This document shows positions 43,186-51,697 of a stretch of DNA of 64,000 nucleotides, piece by piece. The DNA is from Bacteroidales bacterium (lineage in GTDB: Bacteria > Bacteroidota > Bacteroidia > Bacteroidales > UBA932). How positions within the stretch are numbered: position 1 is the first letter of the stretch; each line of letters starts with the position of its first letter. The notes under the pieces are model-generated. The model saw only the letters and a list, made by a program, of their open reading frames with translations, had not been told where the DNA came from and ran no database searches. A program made the position numbers and the translations under genes. The DNA lies in contig JAGCVS010000021.1 of assembly GCA_017962235.1 (NCBI GenBank), positions 1 through 64,000 on the forward strand, in the 5' to 3' direction.

Positions 43186-44822
43186 AAAAGTTAAGATATA
43201 TCATACTGATCGCGCTCGCCTTTGCGGGTGCGCAACCGGTGGCAAAGGCCCAGTCGGAGGCCTTTCTGGAGGCCATCCGCCTCTACTACTCCAATAATGT
43301 GAGAGCCGCCTTCAACCAGTTCAAGAGGGTTGTGGACACCGAGCCGGACAACGACGCGGCCTACTATTACATAAGCACCATGCTGCGTGACACCACCGCC
43401 GCTGCTGAGAATCTGCGCAAGGCGGTGGAGCTTGACCCGGACAACTACTGGTACAATTACGCCCTGGCGCAGAACTATATGTCTCAGGGCAAGCACGAGA
43501 TGGCCGCAGAAATCATTGAGAAACTCCTGACCGACCATCCCAAGAAGACATCGCTCTATTCCGACCTGATTGGCATCTACAACGCTACGCGGCAATACGA
43601 CAAGGCACTGGAGGCGATAGACAAGGTGGAAAGCGTTGTGGGACAGTCGGACGCCCTGGCCACCATCCGCACCGACGTGCTGCTCGCACAGAACAAGCCG
43701 CAGGAAGCATACGATTATATGCTGGGGTACTATGAGCAGACACACTCCCCCCGCGCAGCATGCTTCCTGGCACAGTACAATGCCGCCGCCTTCAACAATC
43801 AGGAGGCCCTCCGGTTTTACGACGAGGCGCTGGAGGTGAATCCCTTTGACACCGAAGCGCGCTACGGCAAGGCGCACGTGCATCGAGCCATGGGTCAGTA
43901 CGACCAATATTTCGAGAACATCAACCCGTTCCTGGCCAATCCGGACATAATGCCCAAGGCCAAATCGGACTATATGGCGGACGTGCTCTCGCAGCAGCAG
44001 TTCGTGTATACTTTCGCACCGCAGGTAGATACCATGATGATGAATCTGTACGCCAGCGCCCCCGCCGACTCTTCTGTCTGCGCCCTTACCAGCACATATC
44101 TTTACCAGAGAGGGCGGGTGGATGATGCCCTGGCCCTCGCGCAGCTGAACGCCGACACCTATCCGGAGAGCTACAATCTCAACTTCACATATCCGCTGAT
44201 GCGCTATTACAGCGGTGATTATGCCGGTGTCACATCCAGCGCCACCGTGGCATTGCAGCGCTTCCCCAACGATTATGACCTGTTGCAGCTGAGGGCATCA
44301 TCTTTCTGGCAGCTCGGAGAGTTTGAAAGCGCCATAGAGGATTACAAGACATCCCTGGCGGTATCTCCCAAGGGGAGTGAGAAGCAGTTGCGATGCTACA
44401 GCGCCCTGGGCGACCTGTACCACACAACAGGCAACCAGAAAACCGCCTTCGGCTATTACGACAAGGCGCTCAAGGTGGATGCCGGCTATGCCCCGGTGCT
44501 GAACAACTATGCGTATTACATCAGCGAACGCTACCCCGAACCGGTGAAAAAGGTGCCCAAGGACCTTCGCAAAGCGCTGCAGATGAGCCGTACTACCATA
44601 GAGAAGGAACCCGACAACGCCACTTATCTGGACACCTACGCATGGATTCTGCACCTCATGGGACAGGATCTGGAGGCTAAGGCACACTTCAAACACGCCA
44701 TGATTCACGGCGGGAAGGAGAGCGGCGTGATTCTAAGACACTACGCCACAGTGCTCAAGGCTCTTGGTGAAAACGATCTGGCCGGAGTTTATTCCGCCCA
44801 GGCAGCCAGACTTGGAGAATGA
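43182..44822 (+). CDS. Tetratricopeptide-repeat periplasmic protein
   Basis: A 546-residue protein with a signal peptide (to about AKAQ) and many TPR helices, such as LRKAVELDPDNYWYNYALAQNYMSQGKHEMA and FGYYDKALKVDAGYAPVLNN. TPR arrays are scaffolds for protein partners. Both ends overlap neighbours by ATGA (43182-43185 and 44819-44822), linking it to a serine hydrolase and an EnvC-like protein. This order recurs in Bacteroidota next to divisome hydrolase genes, so a role in organising cell-wall enzymes is plausible. No catalytic motif is visible. Confidence 0.85.
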   Translation: MKKLRYIILIALAFAGAQPVAKAQSEAFLEAIRLYYSNNVRAAFNQFKRVVDTEPDNDAAYYYISTMLRDTTAAAENLRKAVELDPDNYWYNYALAQNYMSQGKHEMAAEIIEKLLTDHPKKTSLYSDLIGIYNATRQYDKALEAIDKVESVVGQSDALATIRTDVLLAQNKPQEAYDYMLGYYEQTHSPRAACFLAQYNAAAFNNQEALRFYDEALEVNPFDTEARYGKAHVHRAMGQYDQYFENINPFLANPDIMPKAKSDYMADVLSQQQFVYTFAPQVDTMMMNLYASAPADSSVCALTSTYLYQRGRVDDALALAQLNADTYPESYNLNFTYPLMRYYSGDYAGVTSSATVALQRFPNDYDLLQLRASSFWQLGEFESAIEDYKTSLAVSPKGSEKQLRCYSALGDLYHTTGNQKTAFGYYDKALKVDAGYAPVLNNYAYYISERYPEPVKKVPKDLRKALQMSRTTIEKEPDNATYLDTYAWILHLMGQDLEAKAHFKHAMIHGGKESGVILRHYATVLKALGENDLAGVYSAQAARLGE

Positions 44823-45982
44823 ACCGACTTTGGAGATATCTGTGCGTATTAGCGCTTGTACTCGCATCCGCGCCGGTGCTGCGCGCCCAGAATGCCTCCA
44901 AGAAGAATGAGACTATAGCCCGCCTCAAAGAGGAAATCCAGTTCATAGACAAGGAACTCAAGGCGGCCTCCACCAAGCACAAGGAGTCTTACAACCACTT
45001 GCTGCTGCTCCAGAAAAAGAGCGCCAGCCGCAAGAAGCTGGTTGCAGAATCGGACCTGGCCATAAAGGATCTGCAGGGACAGATTGCCGGCAAGGACAGG
45101 GAGATTGCAGCCCTTCAGGCTCAGATAGACACCCTTGAACAGTACTACTCCACTCTCGTTTACAACACTTACAAGAACCGCGACAACCGCGTCTGGTTCA
45201 TGTATCTGCTTGCCAGCGAAAACCCCGGACAGGGTTACCGCCGGTTCTCATATCTGAAGAACCTCTCCCAGACCATGAACACGGAGGCGGAGGAGATTCT
45301 TGCAGCCAAGCAGCAACTGGCTGGGGAAAAGGAGCAGTTGAAACAGATGTACAGCGAGGCCGACGCCCTTAAGCGGGACCGGGAGAAAGAGTATAAAACG
45401 CTGCTCACGGAAGAGCAGAATACCCGCAAAGTGGTGAACTCCCTTGCCAAAGACAAGAAGAGATACCAGGCGGAACTGGACCGCAAGCGCAAGGAGATGG
45501 ACCGCCTCAACAAAGAGGTGCAGCGAGGCATCGGCAAGGAAATCGCCAAGAAAGACAAGATAGACTACGCCGTATCCGGCAAGTTCGAGCAGAACAAGGG
45601 CAACCTGCCATGGCCGGTGAAAGGTGTGGTGACGGAGAGTTTCGGAAAACAGACCCATCCCATCTACAAGAACATTTCACTGCCCGCCAACAACGGCATA
45701 ACCATCACGGCCAAGCGCGGCAGCGAGGTCAAGTGCGTGTTCGAGGGGGTCGTAAAGCAGATTATGATAATGCCCGGCTACAGCCACTGCGTGCTGGTGC
45801 AGCACGGCGAATTCTTCACCTTCTACTGCAAACTGGCCAAGGCCACGGTTAAATCGGGACAGAAGGTGAAAGCGGGCGACCTTCTGGGCACACTGGAACC
45901 GGTGGACGACAATACCTCGCAGCTGCACTTCCAGATCTGGAAGGGGAACGCCAAGCAAGACCCCGCAAAGTGGCTCAGATAG
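44819..45982 (+). CDS. EnvC-like murein hydrolase activator (degenerate LytM)
   Basis: The 387-residue exported protein has a signal peptide (cut near LRAQ), a long coiled coil (about 30-265) and a C-terminal LytM-like domain. The catalytic residues of active M23 enzymes are lost. The His...Asp pair is replaced in PANNGITITA, and HLHFE reads QLHFQ, leaving a single His. EnvC-type proteins are inactive LytM proteins that switch on amidases at the division site, and this fits that pattern. It is coupled by ATGA to the TPR gene. Its end overlaps the converging zinc-ribbon gene by eight bases. Confidence 0.88.
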   Translation: MNRLWRYLCVLALVLASAPVLRAQNASKKNETIARLKEEIQFIDKELKAASTKHKESYNHLLLLQKKSASRKKLVAESDLAIKDLQGQIAGKDREIAALQAQIDTLEQYYSTLVYNTYKNRDNRVWFMYLLASENPGQGYRRFSYLKNLSQTMNTEAEEILAAKQQLAGEKEQLKQMYSEADALKRDREKEYKTLLTEEQNTRKVVNSLAKDKKRYQAELDRKRKEMDRLNKEVQRGIGKEIAKKDKIDYAVSGKFEQNKGNLPWPVKGVVTESFGKQTHPIYKNISLPANNGITITAKRGSEVKCVFEGVVKQIMIMPGYSHCVLVQHGEFFTFYCKLAKATVKSGQKVKAGDLLGTLEPVDDNTSQLHFQIWKGNAKQDPAKWLR

Positions 45983-46340
45983 CAGGTCCCGGCCGGGGTT
46001 CCTTTTCAATCCTGCATATCCTCCCCAGTACTATCACATAACTGAATTCGTAACAGTGATACTGCGCCGGTCGCAGCAGGTGGTGTTCTACCTGCGTAAA
46101 GAACCGGATATCGTATCCTCTCATCCTTGAATCAGACAGCCGTATCGTGCTCAATCCGGCTTTAAACACCCTGGCCAGCAGCTTTCTGTTGTGACGCAAG
46201 ACCTTGTTCACAGATGTCAGATCCATCTGCTCCTGCCGGTAGCGGCGGTTGTGCCATGCGGTACGGCAGGCATCGCAGCAGAACTGTTTATCCGAGCGGC
46301 CCGCCAGCGGGGCGGCGCATTCCCTGCATAATCTCTCCAT
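45975..46340 (-). CDS. Small zinc-ribbon protein, hypothetical
   Basis: A 121-residue protein whose N-terminus has two Cys pairs, CRECAAPL and FCCDACRTAWHNRRYR, typical of a treble-clef or zinc-ribbon module. Basic helices follow (VLRHNRKLLARVFKAG). The C-terminal part is a compact beta region (RFFTQVEHHL, YEFSYVIVLG). I do not know its function; nucleic-acid binding is the natural guess. A leftward TATCTTTG box at 46367-46360 lies about 20 bases before the start. It stands alone, converging on the EnvC-like gene. Confidence 0.7.
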   Translation of the reverse strand: MERLCRECAAPLAGRSDKQFCCDACRTAWHNRRYRQEQMDLTSVNKVLRHNRKLLARVFKAGLSTIRLSDSRMRGYDIRFFTQVEHHLLRPAQYHCYEFSYVIVLGRICRIEKEPRPGPAI

Positions 46341-46420
46341 ATCCCAAAAGTTCTCAGTCCAAAGATAGCCATCATTATTCCGGGGCTGGGATGACTTTCC
46401 GGACTTTCTGCCGGTTTTTG

Positions 46421-46475
46421 GACGTTTTTAAAAACGCACATCCGTAGCTTAAACGTTTATAAACGATTTTAAACG
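46421..46475. promoter_or_regulatory. Phased palindromic AAACG/CGTTT sites upstream of ssb
   Basis: CGTTTTTAAAAACG (46423-46436) and CGTTTATAAACG (46454-46465) are perfect palindromes. Further AAACG units begin at 46432, 46451, 46461 and 46471, the last three at ten-base intervals. The 223-base gap between the zinc-ribbon gene and ssb otherwise shows only a TTCCTTTG near 46508-46515 that could be the ssb -7 box. The cluster looks like an operator for a multimeric regulator. Confidence 0.45.
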
Positions 46476-46563
46476 TCTGGTGTATTGTTACAGGGCTTCT
46501 GCCGGCGTTCCTTTGTTCCGCAAAGCGTAAGCCGTAATTATTAATCATTAAAAGCATTTCATT

Positions 46564-46908
46564 ATGGAAAGACTCACCATCAATCGGGTCGAGATTCTGG
46601 GGAGGGTCGGCACAGACCCCCGGATTGCAATGGCGGGGTCGTCGCGCATCGCCCGCTTCCCCGTAGCCACCAACGAACACTTCAAAGACCGCAACGGCAC
46701 CCTTCACGAAGAGACCACATGGCACAATGTCGCCATCTGGCAGGGGAAAGCCACCCCCGACTTTGACGAGATTAAAAAAGGGGTCACCGTGCACATCTAC
46801 GGCCGCATACGGAACTCCAAATACAAGGGGATGGACGGCGAGGACAAATACTTCTCGGAGATTACCGCCAACCATCTGGATATTTGTAAAGACGAAAAAA
46901 CCAGTTAA
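46564..46908 (+). CDS. ssb: Single-stranded DNA-binding protein (short form)
   Basis: The 114-residue OB-fold protein begins RLTINRVEILGRVGTDPRIA and has the family segments IARFPVATNEHF and EETTWHNVAIWQGKA. It matches the SSB family but lacks the acidic C-terminal tip that normally recruits partner proteins, ending DICKDEKTS. It may be an accessory or specialised SSB rather than the replication SSB. The region upstream has unusual phased palindromes. Its stop codon is part of the next promoter box, TAAATTTG at 46906-46913. Confidence 0.88.
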   Translation: MERLTINRVEILGRVGTDPRIAMAGSSRIARFPVATNEHFKDRNGTLHEETTWHNVAIWQGKATPDFDEIKKGVTVHIYGRIRNSKYKGMDGEDKYFSEITANHLDICKDEKTS

Positions 46909-46913
46909 ATTTG
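46906..46913 (+). promoter_or_regulatory. -7 box for cysS
   Basis: TAAATTTG begins with the TAA stop codon of ssb and lies 31 bases before the cysS ATG. Confidence 0.5.
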
Positions 46914-46944
46914 CGGGTTGTATCTAGTTACAAGCGCAAATTAT

Positions 46945-48417
46945 ATGTCAAGAGCCATTTATCTGTACAATACCGCCTCCCGGCTTAAGGAACTGTTCAA
47001 ACCCATTCACGAGGGCCACGTCGGGATCTATGTTTGCGGACCCACCGTTTATGGTGATGCGCATCTGGGACATGCCCGTCCCGGCATCACATACGACGTG
47101 CTGGTGCGGCTGATGCGCAACCTTGGCTACAAAGTGCGCTTTGTAAGGAACATCACCGATGTGGGGCACCTCGAGAACGACGCCGATGAGGGGGAGGACA
47201 AGATTGCCAAGAAGGCCCGTCTGGAGCAGCTGGAGCCTATGGAAGTGGTGCAGTATTACACCATCCGCTACGAAGAGGCCATGAAACGGCTGGGCGTGAA
47301 TCCCCCCTCCATCGAGCCCCGTGCTTCCGGTCACATCATTGAGCAGATTGCACTGGTAAAGCAGATTCTGGAAAACGGCTACGCATACGAGAGCAACGGC
47401 AGCGTGTACTTTGATGTTGCAAAATACAACAACGATTACAAGTACGGCGTGCTTTCCGGCAGGGAACTGGACGAGATGATATCCAACACCCGCGAGCTGG
47501 ACGGTCAGAGCGACAAGCGCTCCCCGTATGACTTCGCCCTCTGGAAGAAGGCTGCGCCGGAGCATATCATGCACTGGCCCTCACCCTGGAGCGAAGGCTT
47601 CCCTGGCTGGCATCTGGAGTGCTCTGCCAGGATCGCCAAGTATCTGGGCGAGGAGTTTGACATCCACGGCGGCGGCATGGATCTGCTGTTCCCCCACCAC
47701 GAATGCGAGCTGGCACAGAACACCGCAGCCCGCGGCCGCGGCGGCGTCCACTACTGGATGCACAACAACATGATTACCATCGACGGCAAGAAGATGGGCA
47801 AGTCCTACGGCAACTTTATCACTCTGGACGAGTTGTTCAACGGCACCCATCCCCTGCTGCAGAAGGCATACAGCCCGATGACGATACGCTTCTTCATTCT
47901 TCAGGCGCACTACCGCAGCACGCTGGACTTCAGCAACGAGGCGCTTCAGTCGGCAGAGAAGGGTCTCAAGAAGCTGTTCCAGGCTGCCCGCGACTCGGAG
48001 AAGCTGGAGGCTGCATCCAACGCTCCCGACTGCGGTCTGGCAAAGATCTACGAGGATATCTACGACGCCCTGTGCGACGACCTCAACACTCCCGTTGCAC
48101 TGGCGCACATCTTTGAAGCGGTGAACATTGTGAACCGCGCCAAGGAGAAGGCCATCCAGATTGGCGTCACGGACAAGATAATGCTCAAGAAAATCTTTGG
48201 CGATGTGCTCACCGGCATCCTGGGTCTGGAAGACGAGCAGGCCGGCGGTGCAAGCGCAGAGACCATAAGCGGCCTGATGGACATCATCCTTGAGGAACGC
48301 CGCGCCGCCCGCGCAGAGAAAAACTGGGCAAAGTGCGACGCCATGCGCGACCGCCTCGCAGAACTGGGCATCCGGGTTAAGGATACCAAAGAGGGCAGTG
48401 AATGGAGTCTGGAATAG
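46945..48417 (+). CDS. cysS: Cysteine--tRNA ligase
   Basis: This class I synthetase charges tRNA-Cys. The ATG at 46945 gives 490 residues beginning [18 protein letters not shown]. Signatures are [19 protein letters not shown] (zinc Cys and the HxGH motif), [10 protein letters not shown] and [11 protein letters not shown] (zinc ligands), and [11 protein letters not shown] (KMSKS loop). The anticodon-binding helical tail is complete. The gene has its own -7 box overlapping the end of ssb. A nine-codon upstream extension of the frame is not used. Confidence 0.96.
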   Translation: MSRAIYLYNTASRLKELFKPIHEGHVGIYVCGPTVYGDAHLGHARPGITYDVLVRLMRNLGYKVRFVRNITDVGHLENDADEGEDKIAKKARLEQLEPMEVVQYYTIRYEEAMKRLGVNPPSIEPRASGHIIEQIALVKQILENGYAYESNGSVYFDVAKYNNDYKYGVLSGRELDEMISNTRELDGQSDKRSPYDFALWKKAAPEHIMHWPSPWSEGFPGWHLECSARIAKYLGEEFDIHGGGMDLLFPHHECELAQNTAARGRGGVHYWMHNNMITIDGKKMGKSYGNFITLDELFNGTHPLLQKAYSPMTIRFFILQAHYRSTLDFSNEALQSAEKGLKKLFQAARDSEKLEAASNAPDCGLAKIYEDIYDALCDDLNTPVALAHIFEAVNIVNRAKEKAIQIGVTDKIMLKKIFGDVLTGILGLEDEQAGGASAETISGLMDIILEERRAARAEKNWAKCDAMRDRLAELGIRVKDTKEGSEWSLE

Positions 48418-48433
48418 TTATTGACATCGCCGC

Positions 48434-49651
48434 ATGACTGCATTCATCCTCACAATATTAGCCACTATCCTGGTCTCTTTCCTGTGCTCTGTGCTGGAGG
48501 CTACGCTTATGTCCACCCCCATCTCCTATCTCTCCATGAGAGAAGAGGATGGCAGCAAGTCCGCCGCACTGCTCAAGAAATACAAGACTGATATAGACCG
48601 TCCCCTGGCATCGATACTGGTGCTCAACACCATTGCCAACACCATGGGCGCCGCAATCATCGGCGGTATCGCCGCCAAGCTTTGGAACAGCACCGCCGTG
48701 GGCATCACCTCCGCCGTGATGACGATTATGATTCTGGTGTTCGCGGAAATCATCCCCAAGACCATCGGCGCCACCTACTGGAGACGTCTCACCGGCTTTA
48801 CCGCCAGGATGATAAGCGTGCTGATAGTTATCACATACCCGTTTGTGCTTGCGGCAGAGTGGATTACCCGCAAGGTGGGCGGCGACGAAGACGAGCAGAC
48901 CGTGAGCCGCGAGGAGGTATCCGCCATGGCCAATATAGGCGAGGAAGAGGGCGTGTTTGAGAAGAGCGAAAACAAGATTATCCAGAATATCATCAAGCTG
49001 GACAACATCAAAGCGTTTGACGTGATGACCCCCCGCGTGGTGGCCGCCATCGCTCCGGAGAAAATGACTCTGGCGCAGTTCTACAAGGACCCCGCCTTCA
49101 ACCATCACTCCCGCATCCCCGTATATGCGGACAGTCCCGAATACATCACCGGCTACATCCTCCGCACAGAGGCGCTGGAGATGCTGGCCAACGACCGTTT
49201 CAAGGTGCGTCTGGGTGACATCAAGCGCGACATCACCCTCTTCAACGAGGAGATTGCCATCAGCGACATCTGGGAGCAGCTGCTCAAGAACAAAGAGCAG
49301 ATAGGCCTCATCATAGACGAGTACGGCTGCTTTACCGGCATCATCACGCTGGAGGACATTATCGAGACCATCTTCGGTCTGGAAATCATAGACGAGATGG
49401 ACGAGGTGAGCGACATGCAACAGTATGCCCGCGAGCGCTGGGAGCGCCGCCAGAAACGTTACCGTCAGATTGAACTGCCGGACGATGACGACGATGACTC
49501 AGATGACGACGATGATGACGCCGACGAGCCGCAGCCCATTATCATGCGCACCGACGTAGAGAACAAGTTCAAGGGAGAAGCAGAGCCGGAGCACAGTGCC
49601 GAGGCGCTGGACGGAGTCGGCCTGCGCTACGGCGAGCCTGAAGGGAAATAA
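48434..49651 (+). CDS. CNNM/CBS-domain membrane protein (hemolysin C/CorC-like)
   Basis: The 405-residue protein has an N-terminal CNNM domain with four hydrophobic helices (about 1-135: VSFLCSVLEATLMSTPISYL, and PxxxG-like segments). A CBS pair follows (about 195-325: FDVMTPRVVAAIA, then GLIIDEYGCFTGIITLEDIIETI). Such proteins are implicated in Mg or Na extrusion. The C-terminus has a strongly acidic run of Asp (about 347-365) and no typical CorC_HlyC domain. It starts 16 bases after cysS and ends 16 bases before the restriction-modification genes. Confidence 0.88.
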   Translation: MTAFILTILATILVSFLCSVLEATLMSTPISYLSMREEDGSKSAALLKKYKTDIDRPLASILVLNTIANTMGAAIIGGIAAKLWNSTAVGITSAVMTIMILVFAEIIPKTIGATYWRRLTGFTARMISVLIVITYPFVLAAEWITRKVGGDEDEQTVSREEVSAMANIGEEEGVFEKSENKIIQNIIKLDNIKAFDVMTPRVVAAIAPEKMTLAQFYKDPAFNHHSRIPVYADSPEYITGYILRTEALEMLANDRFKVRLGDIKRDITLFNEEIAISDIWEQLLKNKEQIGLIIDEYGCFTGIITLEDIIETIFGLEIIDEMDEVSDMQQYARERWERRQKRYRQIELPDDDDDDSDDDDDDADEPQPIIMRTDVENKFKGEAEPEHSAEALDGVGLRYGEPEGK

Positions 49652-49667
49652 AATAGAATTAAGTATT

Positions 49668-50384
49668 ATGACAAATAAGCAGAAAGAGTCTATTATCATC
49701 AGCGGGAAAACCTACTTCCGCCAGATTATTATACCAAATCACCTTAGGAGTTTACAAGAGCTAAGGTTAAAGGATTTCAAGATTAATCCTTTTTTAGTGA
49801 ATTATCTTGCAGCTTTTCTATGTGGCAACACAGAGCCGGAATCACTTGCAAAAGCACTTGTCTATCCTCGTATTCTTGGAACCAGCATTAACACGAGTTT
49901 TGGTCAGAACATTCAGGTATTCATTTCACAACTGGCACAAATTGCAGGAAATGCATCTGGCATTACCGGTATAGATATCGAATTTATTGATGCCCTTGAT
50001 GGCCGAAAGAAGTACTGTCAATGCAAAGCGGGGCCGCAAACCATCAATAAAGATGATGTTGCTACCATTTTGGGTCACTTCACTTATCTACAGAATAAAG
50101 CAAGGCTGGACAGACTCGATATCAACATTGGTGATATGATTGTCGGTGTATTATATGGCGAACCTGATGAACTGTCAAGCAACTATAAGAACATTGACAG
50201 AACCTGTCCTGTGTATTGCGGTTCTGAATTCTGGGAACATTTAACAGGAGACCGCCAGTTTTACCATCGCCTGGCGAAGGCCTTTGGTGAAGTTGTTGAA
50301 GAGGACAACATCGATGGCAGTAAATTAATTCTGCAGAAAATTGCGGATATCGCCAAGGAAATCAAAGATAAAGGAGGTCTATGA
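49668..50384 (+). CDS. Type II restriction endonuclease, EcoO109I/PmeII-like
   Basis: From the ATG at 49668 the protein has 238 residues. The central region GITGIDIEFIDAL...YCQCKAGPQTIN (Asp103, Gln118, Lys120) fits a PD-(D/E)xK nuclease core, followed by the K-(S/A)-G-P-x-x-I-N pattern I associate with the EcoO109I/PmeII group. The acidic residue before xK is Gln, as seen in some restriction enzymes. The next gene encodes a C5-cytosine methyltransferase, coupled by ATGA, which strongly supports the call. Base composition is visibly more AT-rich than the flanking genes and codon use differs, consistent with transfer. The recognition site is not readable from sequence. Confidence 0.75.
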   Translation: MTNKQKESIIISGKTYFRQIIIPNHLRSLQELRLKDFKINPFLVNYLAAFLCGNTEPESLAKALVYPRILGTSINTSFGQNIQVFISQLAQIAGNASGITGIDIEFIDALDGRKKYCQCKAGPQTINKDDVATILGHFTYLQNKARLDRLDINIGDMIVGVLYGEPDELSSNYKNIDRTCPVYCGSEFWEHLTGDRQFYHRLAKAFGEVVEEDNIDGSKLILQKIADIAKEIKDKGGL

Positions 50385-51685
50385 TGTCCACTTTCATCTC
50401 AGCATCCAATTTAGCCGATCTAATGGGAACATCCCTTGCCACTGCCCAAAGGTGGGGAGAGAGTGGCGTGTATCCCTATCACCGGAGCGATGCGGGTAAA
50501 GGCGGATTCTTTATGGAAGAGTTAACGGATGTAGAGCCAGTCAAGATGATGCTCCACACTAAGTGGGACGACGAATCCAATGTTGTTCCTCTCCGCGACT
50601 TTACATCCGTCGAACTTTTCGCTGGTGCCGGAGGTTTGGCTCTTGGTATGCATTTGGCAGGGTTTCGACATGTTCTGCTAAATGAGCTGGATACCATAGC
50701 TTGCAGGACTTTGCGACGAAATCATCCTGAATGGAATGTACTTGAGGGAGATATTCATCGTGTTGATTTCACACCGCTAAAAGGTAAAATTGATTTCCTT
50801 TCAGGAGGTTTTCCATGTCAGGCTTTTTCTTACGCCGGAAAGAAAGGTGGCCTTAACGACACTCGAGGAACTCTGTTTTTTGAATTAGCCCGCGCTGTCA
50901 AGGAAATCCAGCCCAAGGTGTTTATGGGTGAAAATGTAAAAGGTTTACTATCTCATGACAATGGGCGGACTTTACAAGTTATCCGCAATGCTATCATTGA
51001 ACTTGGATATACTCTTGTAGAGCCTCGTGTTTTGAAGGCCATTATGTATAAGGTTCCACAAAAACGTGAACGTCTAATTCTTATTGCTATTCGAAATGAC
51101 ATTTATGAACGTGGGATCCGCTTCAGTTGGCCAGAACCGTATCACCGAATAATGACTATTCGAGATGCTTTCTGCAAAGGGGAACTATTCGATACAGATG
51201 TACCGGATTCAGAAGGTCAATCCTATCCGGCGAAGAAAGCCAGAATCATGGCGATGGTACCGGAAGGTGGCGATTGGCGAGATTTACCTATTGAGGAGCA
51301 GAAGGATTACATGGGCGGTAGTTTTTACCTTGGTGGAGGCAAAACCGGAATGGCGCGACGTCTTTCAATGGATGAACCCTCATTGACACTTACTTGTGCT
51401 CCTGCGCAAAAACAGACTGAACGTTGTCATCCTACCGAAACACGGCCTCTGACAATACGGGAATATGCACGTATCCAAACCTTCCCTGACAGTTGGGTTT
51501 TTGAGGGTAACATGGCAAATCAGTATAAACAAATTGGAAATGCCGTACCAGTGAATCTTGCTTTTGCTATAGGTCGCTCCTTGATACGAATGTTCAACGA
51601 AATTGAACGGGCAATGCCCGAACAGAGCCAGTTGGAGTCAGCGCTGAAGTCTGTCCAAAGGATGGTGCCGCCCAGCCTGTTTTAG
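50381..51685 (+). CDS. DNA (cytosine-5) methyltransferase with N-terminal HTH-like segment
   Basis: A 434-residue C5-MTase with motifs in order: I, VELFAGAGGLALGM (77-90); IV, GGFPCQAFS (catalytic Cys146); VI, GENVKG (183-188); VIII, QKRER (227-231); and X, QYKQIGNAVPVNLA near the end. Residues 1-60 precede motif I and read like a small helix-turn-helix or MerR-like unit (SASNLADLMGTSLATAQRWGESGVYPYHRS). Similar N-terminal extensions in some C5-MTases repress their own promoter. It should methylate the site cut by the upstream nuclease, which it overlaps by ATGA; a second ATG three bases on is also possible. Base composition matches the nuclease gene and not the chromosome around it. Confidence 0.92.
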   Translation: MMSTFISASNLADLMGTSLATAQRWGESGVYPYHRSDAGKGGFFMEELTDVEPVKMMLHTKWDDESNVVPLRDFTSVELFAGAGGLALGMHLAGFRHVLLNELDTIACRTLRRNHPEWNVLEGDIHRVDFTPLKGKIDFLSGGFPCQAFSYAGKKGGLNDTRGTLFFELARAVKEIQPKVFMGENVKGLLSHDNGRTLQVIRNAIIELGYTLVEPRVLKAIMYKVPQKRERLILIAIRNDIYERGIRFSWPEPYHRIMTIRDAFCKGELFDTDVPDSEGQSYPAKKARIMAMVPEGGDWRDLPIEEQKDYMGGSFYLGGGKTGMARRLSMDEPSLTLTCAPAQKQTERCHPTETRPLTIREYARIQTFPDSWVFEGNMANQYKQIGNAVPVNLAFAIGRSLIRMFNEIERAMPEQSQLESALKSVQRMVPPSLF

Positions 51686-51697
51686 ACCGTTATAATA

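Noticed and set aside
49481-49530. GAC/GAT repeat run
   Set aside because: It encodes the Asp-rich tail of the CNNM protein and is not a separate regulatory repeat.
51165-51386. A 73-codon frame inside the methyltransferase gene
   Set aside because: It is an overlapping frame within a clearly conserved C5-methyltransferase target-recognition region.
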